Source of the DNA: a bacterium
Lineage (GTDB): Bacteria; Vulcanimicrobiota; Vulcanimicrobiia; Vulcanimicrobiales; Vulcanimicrobiaceae
Assembly (NCBI GenBank): GCA_021794205.1
Contig: JAJYRH010000006.1
Coordinates: 1 to 64,000 of the forward strand
Length of the DNA stretch: 64,000 bases
Reading direction: 5' to 3'
Shown here: piece after piece, positions 25,347-36,423 of the stretch
How the letters are laid out: each line of letters begins with the position of its first letter
How positions within the stretch are numbered: position 1 is the first letter of the stretch
Translations under genes and position numbers: made by a program
The notes under the pieces: model-generated
What the model saw: the letters and a program-made list of their open reading frames with translations, nothing else
Told to the model about the DNA's origin: nothing
Database searches by the model: none

Positions 25347-26483
25347 TTATTGAACGCCGATGCCGGAAGTGGTATAGGTGACGGTAACGGTTTTGGTTTG
25401 GCCACCTATAAAGTCGCTCAGCGTTTGCGTGCATGTCCCGGCGCTCGGTGAAGCGGCGACGGTATCGGTGAACGAGGTACCCGAAGCGGGTGAGGCGGTC
25501 GCGATGCTGCTGCATCCTGCCGCTAATGATTGCGTGATGCTGCGATTGTACGGCGCATTCGTCCAGCCGGTCTCCGATGCAGTGAATGTGCCGGTCGATC
25601 CGGTGCCCGAGGTCGCGTACAAGTCGATCTCCGGCAAACTCGCCACGAGTGGTCCGCTATAGACGATCGGTGAGAGCGCGGGTGTGAAGGTCGCGGTTCC
25701 GTTGGTAGCCCCGGCTGCGCTCGCCGTTAACGTCGCGGGCGCGATCGCCAGCCCGCCGTAGGCGAGCGTCAGGAGGTCGCCCGACGCAGTGGAGGTGACC
25801 GATCTCGCAGCCGCACCGCCGTTGACCGAGAGCGCGCTTCCTTGCGTGAGACTACTCGTATCGCTGTCGGTAATAGTCACCGGGTTTGCATAGGTACCGA
25901 GAATCGTGTTGCCGTCGACATCTTGCACCGTGAGCGTGAATGGCGTCGCAGCAAAGCTGCTGCCGGCCGTTCCGCTCGGTAGCGCCCCGATGAGAAACGC
26001 GTGCGGCACACCGTCGAGCACGATCGTGTTGCTGTTCGCTTGCCCGGCCTGAATCACCAAGGTCGGCGAGGCCGTCGAGACGACGTTGCCGCTACCGCCG
26101 TTCGCGTCGTAGGTGGTGAGCGAGAACGTATCGCTGCCCGGCGGCACCGAGGGGCCGGCGACGGTCGCCGTGCACGGGCAGCCGGTCAGCGTGAGATTCG
26201 AGGTCACGGTGGTGTTGGTGCTTCCGCTCGGAATCGGACCACCGTTGTATGCGGTAAACGCAATCGTCACCGATTTCACGTTCGCGGTGAGATATTTCGG
26301 TGCGCGCGCACCGCTCGCCGTCGATTTTCCGGAGTAGGTAAACGTAAAGTTCGTCGGAACCGCCGCCGCTTGGGGCCCTGGCGGGGTGACCGGCGGCGCA
26401 GCGCTCGGGGCCGATGCCCCGCCACCACATCCGACGAGTGCAAGTGCAAGCGTGCTTGCGATGATTCGTGCGTAGCGTTTCAT
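25347..26483 (-). CDS. Secreted lipoprotein with Ig-like domains, function unknown
   Basis: 378 residues. Signal peptide with lipobox (LALVGCGGG) and a short Ala/Pro linker. The region at ~60-180 parallels the N-terminal domain of the YVTN lipoproteins (SFxLTTYDANGGSG, then IQAGQANSNTIVLDGVP), so the three are related. The C-terminal ~95 residues (FTASETGWTNAPYNRSIT through TKTVTVTYTTSGIGVQ) resemble the end of the next lipoprotein. No enzymatic motif was seen. It is probably an envelope or surface structural protein. It lies 13 bp after the neighbouring lipoprotein gene, so the two probably share a transcript. Confidence 0.7.
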   Translation of the reverse strand: MKRYARIIASTLALALVGCGGGASAPSAAPPVTPPGPQAAAVPTNFTFTYSGKSTASGARAPKYLTANVKSVTIAFTAYNGGPIPSGSTNTTVTSNLTLTGCPCTATVAGPSVPPGSDTFSLTTYDANGGSGNVVSTASPTLVIQAGQANSNTIVLDGVPHAFLIGALPSGTAGSSFAATPFTLTVQDVDGNTILGTYANPVTITDSDTSSLTQGSALSVNGGAAARSVTSTASGDLLTLAYGGLAIAPATLTASAAGATNGTATFTPALSPIVYSGPLVASLPEIDLYATSGTGSTGTFTASETGWTNAPYNRSITQSLAAGCSSIATASPASGTSFTDTVAASPSAGTCTQTLSDFIGGQTKTVTVTYTTSGIGVQ

Positions 26484-26496
26484 GCCTGTGTTACTC

Positions 26497-27264
26497 CTAA
26501 ATTGGAAGTGAGGGACGAGCGCGGGCGGAATCGGATTGGATGATGATGCCGTTGGTGGTCACGACGATGGTGGTGGAGACGCGCTGTGCGCTCGCGTCGG
26601 TGAAGCTTGCGGTGCACGTGCCTGCAACGACGCCTTCAGCGGTGAAGGTGAAGCTCGGCCCGGTTCCCGCGCTCGGGGTCACCGTGGCGATGCCGCTGCA
26701 AGTATCACTCTCGGTAAACGCGCCGCTGTAACCGGTCTCTTGCACGAGAATCGATGCGGCACTCGCAGCACCGGTGCCGTTGACCGCAACGGCGCTGGGA
26801 TTAACGCTGAGCACGTTCGGCGGCGCCGGCGAGGGGCTCGGGCTACCGATGACGATGTTCTGCAACTGCGCCGGCGAGCTAACGATCCCGCCGTACCCGG
26901 AAACCGAGATCGAGGCGGATCCCTGTGCGAGCGCGCTGACGTAGGCTTGCCCATTCGGGCTGAGGATCGTCTGCGCACCGGTCGCTGCGGGCGATCGTTG
27001 CGTCGATTGCAGTTTCTGCGTCAGGCTCAGCACCGCGCCGTTACTGGAGGTAATCGTGAACGGGCCGACATAGCCGCCCTGGCTCACTTGCAAGATCGCC
27101 GTCTGCCCGACGGCCTGCAGCGGGCCAAGCAGATTCAATGAGAGCGGCGGCGGTGTCGGGGTGATGCTGCCCGGAACCCCAGCGCTCGATCCCGACGAGC
27201 ACGCGGCGAGCGCCCCAATGGCAAGGAGCGTGAATCCCAAAAAAAACTCGCGGCGAAAAAACAT
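26497..27264 (-). CDS. Secreted lipoprotein, function unknown
   Basis: 255 residues. Lipobox in LLAIGALAACSSG after a basic N-terminus. The beta-rich body has GPFTITSSNGAVLSL. The C-terminal domain (ILVQETGYSGAFTESDTC through STTIVVTTNGIII) matches the C-terminal domain of the downstream lipoprotein in layout: an E-T/S-G start, a central Cys pair and a T-V/I-V-T-x-x-G-I end. It is first of the four-lipoprotein run, and the 176-bp gap upstream probably holds the promoter. Function unknown. Confidence 0.7.
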   Translation of the reverse strand: MFFRREFFLGFTLLAIGALAACSSGSSAGVPGSITPTPPPLSLNLLGPLQAVGQTAILQVSQGGYVGPFTITSSNGAVLSLTQKLQSTQRSPAATGAQTILSPNGQAYVSALAQGSASISVSGYGGIVSSPAQLQNIVIGSPSPSPAPPNVLSVNPSAVAVNGTGAASAASILVQETGYSGAFTESDTCSGIATVTPSAGTGPSFTFTAEGVVAGTCTASFTDASAQRVSTTIVVTTNGIIIQSDSARARPSLPI

Positions 27265-27386
27265 TTTTTATCCCTTGCGATCGAGCCATGCGCCAAGCAA
27301 ACGCTGTTCGCAATGGAAATTTGCTCCCCTCATTTGGGCGTCGTAAAGTACCTATCAGAGCGGGAAGAAGTTTTTGGGAACGACCG

Positions 27387-27405
27387 AAAAAGCGTTTGCT
27401 TTTTT
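27387..27405 (-). terminator. Terminator-like hairpin after tamB
   Basis: AAAAAGC (27387-27393), loop GTTT, GCTTTTT (27398-27404) is a 7-bp stem whose arms are themselves A/T tracts, so it could end transcripts in either direction. It lies 36 bp past the tamB stop on the minus strand, in an AT-rich patch unlike the surrounding GC-rich DNA. The stem is weak because five of its seven pairs are A-T. Confidence 0.5.
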
Positions 27406-27440
27406 ATGTGCGGACGAAATTCAGTGAACCCTAGCCCACC

Positions 27441-30400
27441 CTATGGCCGTAGCTCGAGCGTGAAGCTAAATCCATTCGTGCCGTTGAGCGCGACGCCGAC
27501 CGGCGGAGCGGAGCCGTAGAAGAGCGTGTTCGAACCCGTGCCGAACGTGGTGTTGAGCAGATGTTGCGAGCCGATCACCGTGAAGAACGTGAGGCTCGCA
27601 ACCGTTCTGCGGCTCGGCACGAACTGCAGCGAGACCGATTGCCGCGTAATCGTTCCAAAGCTCGTCGAATACGCGACGCTGAACTTCTTGCCGAGAATTC
27701 GTTGCGCCGTGACCGCGACGCCGCCGGTGTAACTGAGATTGAGGCTCAGGTCGCTCAGCCCCAGTCCGCGCCCGAGCGCGCTCTCGATCGGCCCGAGCAG
27801 CGCGGAAGAAAACTGCGCGTTGAGTAGATTGAACGCTTCCTCGCCAACCGACGGCGCGCCCGCGTTCACACCAAACGATTGCGCCGATCCCACAACGCCG
27901 CCGAACGGCGCGATCAGCGCGAGAATCTGTTCGCGCGGATAACTCGGCTCGGAGCTGAGCTGCACGTCGAGTTCGTCGAGCGGGCCGCGCACCGCGATGC
28001 TCACCTTCGCGCTCCCGAAGGGATTGCGCGCGCGATTGGGATCGGGGTTGCTCACTTGCGCGGAGGCCGAAGCGGTGAGCGTCGGCATTACGCCATTCAC
28101 CGCCTGAAATCGCAGCGTCGCACTATCGACGCGAAACGATCGATCGAAGTAAACGAGCGATCCGCCGGTGGAAATAAATCGCCCTTGCAGCGTCGGCGCG
28201 CGCAACGTTCCGGCGAGCAGCGCGCTCCCCGTCGCGCCGATATCGAGCCCCGCGCCGTACCCACTGCCGCGAACGCGCACGCCGGATCCCAACGCGATGC
28301 CGACGTTGAACGCGAGGTCGAAGGGAAGGTGCCCGCTTCCCGTCGAGCCAGCGCCCGCAAAGGCCATAAAGGGCAGCACGCCGTCGCGCAGCGTCGCCTT
28401 CCCGCTCAGCGTGGCGAGCGATCCGCCCTTCCCCGCGAGCGTGAGATCGGCATCGATCGCTCCGCCCCCAAAGACCGGCGAATCGAGCGTCGCGCCGATC
28501 GCCTGCACGTGCGCCTGGTAACTCATCGCACCGCCCGCTCCGATATCGAACGTCCCCGAACCCAAAATGCGCCCCGGCCCTGCGAAGGCGCTCAACCCCG
28601 CGAGCTGCGCGTGCTTGCGCCCGAAGGTCAGCGTTCCGGTGATGCCGGTCAGCGGAACGCGCTCGAGATCGCTCTTGTAGCTCCCGTCGCGCAGCATGAA
28701 GCGTCCCGCCAAAGTGGGATCGTCGAGTCGACCCGCGAGCTGGCCGACGCCGTCGATCCGCCCCGCGAGCTCGCTGCCGTTCCCCAAGAAATGCGCGGCG
28801 AGCCCGGGGTCGAGATCGCTGACGGTGAGGCTCGCGTCGACCGGCGCGTTCCCGGGGCCAACCCCGAGCGGCGTGAGCCGAATCGGCAGCTCGCCGGAGA
28901 GATCGACCCGGCCGCGCAGGAAACGAGCGCCCGCGTTCTGGAGATCGAGCCGGCCGTTCGCGTAGGCGAGCGCCCCGAAGAGGCTCGGAATCTCCACCCC
29001 TTCAAGCGTCACGCCGCGCCCGTCGAAACCGGCGCGGAACCGCGGGTTGCGCTGCGTTCCCGCGATCGAGAACGTGCTCTCGAACTGCCCCGTGACGGGA
29101 GCGCTAAGGTGCGCGAGCCGAGAGACGATACCGGCGAGATCGTTCGAGCGCGCCGCGCCCTGAAGCGCGATCGGCGCGTTCGGTGCGAAGCCGAAGTACC
29201 CGTTCGCGCTCGCGTCGATTCCCTGCGCCGAAAGATCGAAGGCGGTCAAATCGACGTTGCTGCCGTCGCTCTGCCCCGCGAGCGTGAGTTTCTCGACCGG
29301 CAGGCCGAAGAGCGTGCCGTCGCTGAGCGCCGCGCTCCCCTGCGTGCGAGCGTGCGGATAGGAGCCTTGGAGCAGTAGCGTCGCATCGACGCGGCCGGTC
29401 ACCGGGACGCGCGGCAGATCGAGCACCGCGATCCAGGTCGCCAAGTCCAGGCCGCTGAGCGACGCGCGCAGATCGTAGCGCGCGTGGAGGAGCCCCGAGC
29501 GCCAGTTCGGCGCGGGGCGCGCCGCAACGCTACCGGTCGCCGCGAGCGCACCGAACGGCCCCGCATCGCTCACCACGCCGGTAACGACGTTGCGCGCGCT
29601 ACTCCAGCGCGCATTCGCCGCACCGAGCGTGAGGTTGCGCACGCGCAGCCCAACGACCCGAGCGCTCCCTTGCGAGCTAAAAACGTTGGCATTGCTCCGC
29701 AGCGCGAACGCGACGCTGCCGCGCCCCGCGAGCGTATCGCCGGTATCGAAGAGATCGTCGAAATCTTCCAGGTCGGCGTTGGGCGCTCGCAGCGCGAGCC
29801 GCGCCCCCGCATCGCCGTAAGCGGCATCGGCGCTCGTCGCCGTCGAGCCGACGAGCAAACGCCCGCCCGCGAGCGCGATGCGCTGCTGCGAGAGCGCGAT
29901 ACGGCCGCTCGCACGGCGGATTCCCTGGCCGTTGAAGTGGAGCCCCAGCCCCACGAGCGTCGCATTCGCAAGCGGTGCGCGCAGCGAGCCGCCGAGCGTG
30001 AAGCTCCCGGCGACGACGCCGCCGACCGGCGGGTGAACGACCGAGAACGCGTCGAGCAGCGGAGCGATCGGCGCCGCGGCGATTCGGCCGCTCGCGGAGA
30101 TCCGCGGGTCGCTCCCGCCGATCCCCCGCAGCGAACCCGCGATCGAACCGACCGCCCCGGAGAGCTCGCCGTTCGCCTGCGAGAAGCGCAGGTTGCCGAG
30201 CGCGTACCGGACGTTGCCGACGCCACCGAGCGTGAAGCGCCCGCTCCGCGCTCCCGAGAGCACCACCCCGCCGTGGTAACTCAGCGCCCGGCCATCGAAG
30301 CCAAGCTCGCCGTTCGCCCCGAGGCGCCCCGCTTGCAGCGGGAGCCCGAAGCGCTGAAACGGCTTCGCCGAGATCTGCGCCGCGACGAGCGAGACGGCAT

Positions 30401-32528
30401 CGCTCCCGGGGCCGACCGCAAGGGTTCCCGAGCCGTAGGCCTCGCCGCCGGCGAGATTCGCCGCGACCCCGTGGAGGCTGAGCTCGCTGCCGTTATACCC
30501 CGCCGCCCCGGCGATCCGGGTGACCGGCACCCCTTGCACGCGAAATCCCTCGCCGGCCATCCCCGAGCTGCCCACCTCGAGCGATCCCGGGGCGAGCGCG
30601 AGCTCGAGCGGCCCATGCAGAACGCCCTGCATCTGGGTGCCGGCGGGGAAGGGCAGGCGCCCGGGGTGGACGAGCGCCTCTCCGGCGATCAGCACGCGCT
30701 CGTTTTCGAGCGCCCCGTGCCCGGTGAACGAGCCCCACGCGCCGCTCGCCGAGAGATGCTGCAGTGCGACCTCGGGCTGCGTGCCGGAGGCCGAGACGTC
30801 GAGGCGGTCGAGCTGCACGCCCGCAATGCTGAGCCCGCTCGCCGACGCCGAGCCAACGAAAGCGCGCCCCGCCCCACCGCCGAGAAGATCGAGCCGGGCG
30901 AGCCGCCCCGAGAACGGCGGCAGCGGCGGTGCCCCCGGCAACGCGGGGAGTTGGTGCTCGCGCAGATCGAGCGCGCGGGCGCGGAGCCAGAGTGAGGCGG
31001 AGCCATGCGGTGGGCGCACGTAGGCGCCGGCGAGCGACGAAGCCCCGCGCTGGAACCAGAGCGGCGCGATCGATCCCGACCCATCGCTCGCAAGCGCGAT
31101 CAGGGCGCCGGCGCGCCGCGGATCGTTGCGCGCGAGCAGGCTTCCCCAGGCACCGAAGGAGCTGCCCGAACCCTGCAGCGCGAGTTCGAGCCGGAGTGGT
31201 TCGCGCCCCAGCACCTCGCCGACAACCGGCAGATCGGCGGCATCCCCGATGCCGCGGACGAGCAGCTCGCTGCGCACGGGATCGCCGGTGTGAAGCACTC
31301 CAAAGAGCGAGAGGTTCATGCGCCCGGATCGCGCATCGGCGCGGGTAATCGCGACGAGGCCATCGCTGTAGATCGCGCGCACGTCGATCCGTTCGCCGAC
31401 GTAGCTTCCGTACCGCATCTCCGGCGAGCGCAGGTGAAGCCGAAGCACCGGCGCATCGACCGGGCCTTCGACGAGCGCACCGAGCTCGACGGCACCATGC
31501 AACGGCTGCTTGCGCAGCCAGGCGAGCGCACCCGGCAACGCTGCGGCGCGGCCGTGCGCCGAGAGCGCGATCTGCAGTTGCGGCGCCGCCCAATCGAAGA
31601 TGCTGCCGGTCGCGACCGCCGGTATTCCGGCGAGCTCGCCGGTGACGTTCGAGATATAGAGCCCGTCTTCGCGCAGCGCGACCGAACCCGCAAGGCGATC
31701 GATCGGCGCGGCGAGCCCGGGAACCTGGAGCGACCCGCCGAGCAGCCGTGCGCGCGCATCGAGATGGTAGCCGCCATGAACGCCGATCGCGTAGAGCGTC
31801 GCGCGAACGTCGCGCGCGCTGCCGGCGCGGAGCTGCACGCTCGAACCGGGGCCGAGCAGCGCGCGAAGCGGAGCGACGAGCGGAAGAGAACGTGCCGCCA
31901 GCCGATAGCGCGTCACGCCGAGCGTTTCGTCGGCGTCGCCGCGAAGCGTGACGCTCGAGCCGCCTGGCCCGAGAATACGCCCCGAGCCGTGCAGCACGCT
32001 GCGAGCGGCGGAATCGAAGCTGCCGTCGGCGCTGATGCCGCCGACGCGCAGCGCGTTGCCGTGCGTATCGGCGAAGGTGAACGCCCCATCGCGGACGCGC
32101 AGCGTGAACGCGAGCGGCACGCGATTGGGGGGATGCGGGTAGCCCTCGTTCGGAACGGAGAAGCGCGGCAGTGCGTAACCGCCAGCGGCGAGCCGGACGA
32201 GCGCGATGCGCGGTTTCGTCAGCTCGAGGGCGCTGATGCCGAAACGGTGCCGGCTCGTCGGGAGCAGGTCGCGAAGGCGAAAACGCACCCGCAGGTCGGC
32301 GATCCGCACGATCGCGATGCCGTCGCGCGCGAACCGGAGATCGCGAAAGTCGTAGGTGCTCCCCGAGCGGTCGAGCGAGGCGATGCTGAGGTTTCCGCCG
32401 AGCGCGAGCGAGCCGATAGCCTCGATCCCCATGCGAGCGAGCGCCGCACCGCGCGCGATGGCGAGGGCGACGATCAGGGCGAGGGCGGCCGCAGGCACGG
32501 CGAGTCGCGTGCGCATCGTTCTTGCCAC
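27441..32528 (-). CDS. tamB: TamB/AsmA-like inter-membrane protein
   Basis: 1695 residues. An N-terminal membrane anchor (ALALIVALAIARGAALA) precedes an AsmA-like N-terminal region with the pattern GSLALGGNLSIASLDRSG. A very long series of repeated short beta strands follows (recurrent GxxxxSGxxxx, G-S/T-L patterns), forming the repeating-groove fold. The C-terminal TamB (DUF490) domain has the family stretch FSTGGSLVYFDRSFRVDSAT and a barrel-like end. TamB-family proteins bridge inner and outer membranes and move phospholipids outward. The length exceeds E. coli TamB (~1259). It is isolated: 176 bp from the lipoprotein genes and 43 bp from gyrB. Confidence 0.85.
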   Translation of the reverse strand: MARTMRTRLAVPAAALALIVALAIARGAALARMGIEAIGSLALGGNLSIASLDRSGSTYDFRDLRFARDGIAIVRIADLRVRFRLRDLLPTSRHRFGISALELTKPRIALVRLAAGGYALPRFSVPNEGYPHPPNRVPLAFTLRVRDGAFTFADTHGNALRVGGISADGSFDSAARSVLHGSGRILGPGGSSVTLRGDADETLGVTRYRLAARSLPLVAPLRALLGPGSSVQLRAGSARDVRATLYAIGVHGGYHLDARARLLGGSLQVPGLAAPIDRLAGSVALREDGLYISNVTGELAGIPAVATGSIFDWAAPQLQIALSAHGRAAALPGALAWLRKQPLHGAVELGALVEGPVDAPVLRLHLRSPEMRYGSYVGERIDVRAIYSDGLVAITRADARSGRMNLSLFGVLHTGDPVRSELLVRGIGDAADLPVVGEVLGREPLRLELALQGSGSSFGAWGSLLARNDPRRAGALIALASDGSGSIAPLWFQRGASSLAGAYVRPPHGSASLWLRARALDLREHQLPALPGAPPLPPFSGRLARLDLLGGGAGRAFVGSASASGLSIAGVQLDRLDVSASGTQPEVALQHLSASGAWGSFTGHGALENERVLIAGEALVHPGRLPFPAGTQMQGVLHGPLELALAPGSLEVGSSGMAGEGFRVQGVPVTRIAGAAGYNGSELSLHGVAANLAGGEAYGSGTLAVGPGSDAVSLVAAQISAKPFQRFGLPLQAGRLGANGELGFDGRALSYHGGVVLSGARSGRFTLGGVGNVRYALGNLRFSQANGELSGAVGSIAGSLRGIGGSDPRISASGRIAAAPIAPLLDAFSVVHPPVGGVVAGSFTLGGSLRAPLANATLVGLGLHFNGQGIRRASGRIALSQQRIALAGGRLLVGSTATSADAAYGDAGARLALRAPNADLEDFDDLFDTGDTLAGRGSVAFALRSNANVFSSQGSARVVGLRVRNLTLGAANARWSSARNVVTGVVSDAGPFGALAATGSVAARPAPNWRSGLLHARYDLRASLSGLDLATWIAVLDLPRVPVTGRVDATLLLQGSYPHARTQGSAALSDGTLFGLPVEKLTLAGQSDGSNVDLTAFDLSAQGIDASANGYFGFAPNAPIALQGAARSNDLAGIVSRLAHLSAPVTGQFESTFSIAGTQRNPRFRAGFDGRGVTLEGVEIPSLFGALAYANGRLDLQNAGARFLRGRVDLSGELPIRLTPLGVGPGNAPVDASLTVSDLDPGLAAHFLGNGSELAGRIDGVGQLAGRLDDPTLAGRFMLRDGSYKSDLERVPLTGITGTLTFGRKHAQLAGLSAFAGPGRILGSGTFDIGAGGAMSYQAHVQAIGATLDSPVFGGGAIDADLTLAGKGGSLATLSGKATLRDGVLPFMAFAGAGSTGSGHLPFDLAFNVGIALGSGVRVRGSGYGAGLDIGATGSALLAGTLRAPTLQGRFISTGGSLVYFDRSFRVDSATLRFQAVNGVMPTLTASASAQVSNPDPNRARNPFGSAKVSIAVRGPLDELDVQLSSEPSYPREQILALIAPFGGVVGSAQSFGVNAGAPSVGEEAFNLLNAQFSSALLGPIESALGRGLGLSDLSLNLSYTGGVAVTAQRILGKKFSVAYSTSFGTITRQSVSLQFVPSRRTVASLTFFTVIGSQHLLNTTFGTGSNTLFYGSAPPVGVALNGTNGFSFTLELRP

Positions 32529-32571
32529 TATGCGCCCCGAAGAGGCAACACCCCCGCCGCCGCGGCGATTC

Positions 32572-34470
<1,899 letters not shown>

Positions 34471-34473
34471 AAC

Positions 34474-35319
34474 CTATCTTGTCGTTTCAGTTCCAAAGAG
34501 TCGAGCGTACAATTCGTCTCCGAACTCGTTTCGCAACGTTGCGGGCGCGAGTTCGTCGGGCACGCGGCCGGTTTTGAGGGCGACGAACGCTAACGCGATC
34601 GCCCGCTCCCGTGCCGCGATGGGAGTTCCGCGCTCCCGCGTGAGCCTGTTGACGATATCCCCCCAGCGACGCAATAACTCGCGGCGCACGGCTGAAAAAT
34701 CCTCACGCGTCAGCCCGGTGACCGCGACGTGCGCGCGCTCGAAACTCATCCACGGCTCATCGAAGAGCAGGCGCGCGACGGTTCGGGTGCGCTGCTCGCT
34801 TGCCGCGAGCGTGCAGAGGACGCAGGTCGTCCCGGCGTGGGGCGCGATCAGCGCTCCACATCGGCTGCATGCTTTCCACCCGCGGGCGGCTTTTGCCCGC
34901 CGATCCGCCTCGATTTCGGCGCGCAGCCGAGCGAGCGCTTCGTTGGCGTCCTTGCTCGGTTTGCGCTCCTCTCGCACCGCCGGAATCTCGCCGGGCGGGC
35001 TTCCGGGCTGCGAGCGTTCGTGGCGAGTTTTCCGGCTGGGAATGCGGCCGACGCGATAGATCAGCCGCTCCACCTGGTAGCCGTGCGCCCCGAGTTGCTT
35101 GAGAATCGGTTCCTCGAGCCAGGCGAGGTTCGCGATCCAGCCGTTCGAGCTCGCGACGATGGTGAGCTCGGTGCCGGAGAACGCGCGCGGATAGGTGTGC
35201 CCGGCGAGCGCGACCCCGACGATCTCGCCCCAGTGCGCCTGCAAGACCGCGAGCGGGTCTCCGGCCGGGACGCCGAGATCGATGCCGCGGAGCGCCTCGC
35301 TCAACGCCGTAAACTTCAC
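34474..35319 (-). CDS. DciA-like (DUF721) protein with C-terminal zinc ribbon
   Basis: GTG start at 35319 overlaps the recF stop as GTGA; the longer upstream frame is antisense noise. Of 281 residues, ~1-95 form a DUF721/DciA domain (ALSEALRGIDLG, then LAVLQAHWGEIVG and LTIVASSNGWIANLAWLEEP). A charged linker is followed by a zinc-ribbon CSRC (151-154) and CVLC (166-169), then a ~110-residue helical C-terminus of unknown type. DciA helps load the replicative helicase in bacteria lacking DnaC/DnaI. Position between recF and gyrB is the usual place for this gene. The zinc ribbon and extension are additions to the core family. Confidence 0.85.
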   Translation of the reverse strand: MKFTALSEALRGIDLGVPAGDPLAVLQAHWGEIVGVALAGHTYPRAFSGTELTIVASSNGWIANLAWLEEPILKQLGAHGYQVERLIYRVGRIPSRKTRHERSQPGSPPGEIPAVREERKPSKDANEALARLRAEIEADRRAKAARGWKACSRCGALIAPHAGTTCVLCTLAASEQRTRTVARLLFDEPWMSFERAHVAVTGLTREDFSAVRRELLRRWGDIVNRLTRERGTPIAARERAIALAFVALKTGRVPDELAPATLRNEFGDELYARLFGTETTR

Positions 35320-36419
35320 GCCACGCGCTCCACGCGGGCCGCTTCGATCGCGAAGGCGGCGGCGCCGGGGAGGGGATGTTCCAGGTGGGTCGCGGTCACG
35401 AACGCCTGCTCGAAGCCCCCCAAGCCCTCGAGAAAACGGCGCGCGCGGTCGGGATCGAGTTCGGAGAGTACGTCGTCGAGCAATAGTAAGGGGGCCTCGC
35501 CGGTCGCGGCGGCCATCGCCCGGTACTCCGCAACTTTCAGCGCGAGCAGCGCCGTGCGGTGCTGCCCCTGCGAGCCGTACTCCGCGAGCGCGCGGCCGTC
35601 GAGCGTGAGTGTGAGATCGTCGCGATGGGGGCCGACGAGCGCGATGCCGCGAGCGCGCTCGCGCGGCCGCGCGGTTTCGAGTGCGCTCGCAAATCGTTCT
35701 TGCAGGGCGCTCTCGTCGTCGCCGATCTCGTAGCCGATCGCGCTCTCGTAGCCGAGCGCGAGTTCTTCGCCGGCGCTCCATCGCCCGTGTTCGGTCCGCG
35801 CGTGCGGCGCGAGTGCCTGCACGTACCGTGCGCGCGCCAACGTCATGCGCGCGCCGCGCTCGATCATCGTGCGGTCGTAGACGGCGAAGAGCGCTTCGTC
35901 GTAGGGCGGCCCCTCGCGTAAGAGTGCGTTTTTCTGCCGTAACGTGCGCGCGTACATCGCGAGCGCGGTGTAGTAGCCCGGCTGCTCCTGCGCGAGCGCG
36001 AGGTTGAGAAACGCACGCCGCAATCCCGGCGCGCCGATGACGAGCGCGAGATCGGAAGGCGCGAAACTCACGACGCGGAGCTTGCCGAGAAAGTGCGCGT
36101 ATCGCACCGGGCGGCCGTTGATGGTCAGCGTCTTTTTCGTTGCTCGTTCGCCGCGGGCGATGGTGCAACCGAGCGTGACGTTTCCCGAACGGACGATCGC
36201 GTCGGCGCTCACCGCGGCGAGGCCGAAGCCTTCGCGAACGATCTCGGCTTCGCGCGAGGTGCGAAAGGATTTTCCGGTTCCCAGTAACCCGATCGTTTCG
36301 AGCAAATTGCTCTTGCCTTGGGCGTTCCGCCCGAGAAAGACGTTGAGCCCCGGTTGCGGTTCGATCGTCGCTTCGCCGTAGTTGCGGCAGTTGGCGAGCG
36401 TGATGCGCGTTATGCGCAT
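35316..36419 (-). CDS. recF: DNA replication and repair protein RecF
   Basis: 367 residues. SMC-like ATPase with Walker A (GRNAQGKSN), GTGKSFR after it, and Walker B (LLLLDDVLSELD). The N-terminus TRITLANCRNYGEATIEP is typical. RecF with RecO and RecR loads RecA on gapped DNA. It lies 4 bp downstream of dnaN and overlaps the dciA-like gene by 4 bp. Confidence 0.96.
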   Translation of the reverse strand: MRITRITLANCRNYGEATIEPQPGLNVFLGRNAQGKSNLLETIGLLGTGKSFRTSREAEIVREGFGLAAVSADAIVRSGNVTLGCTIARGERATKKTLTINGRPVRYAHFLGKLRVVSFAPSDLALVIGAPGLRRAFLNLALAQEQPGYYTALAMYARTLRQKNALLREGPPYDEALFAVYDRTMIERGARMTLARARYVQALAPHARTEHGRWSAGEELALGYESAIGYEIGDDESALQERFASALETARPRERARGIALVGPHRDDLTLTLDGRALAEYGSQGQHRTALLALKVAEYRAMAAATGEAPLLLLDDVLSELDPDRARRFLEGLGGFEQAFVTATHLEHPLPGAAAFAIEAARVERVA

Positions 36420-36423
36420 CGCG

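Noticed and set aside
29484-30995. Long open reading frame on the plus strand opposite tamB (also 31005-32702 and 27879-29378)
   Set aside because: The translations are Arg/Ala/Glu-rich with no domain or signal, and tamB on the other strand has clear family features. These are GC-rich antisense shadows.
35320-36168. N-terminal extension of the dciA-like frame over recF
   Set aside because: It is an Arg-rich translation in the wrong frame of recF. GTG 35319 overlapping the recF stop is the natural start.
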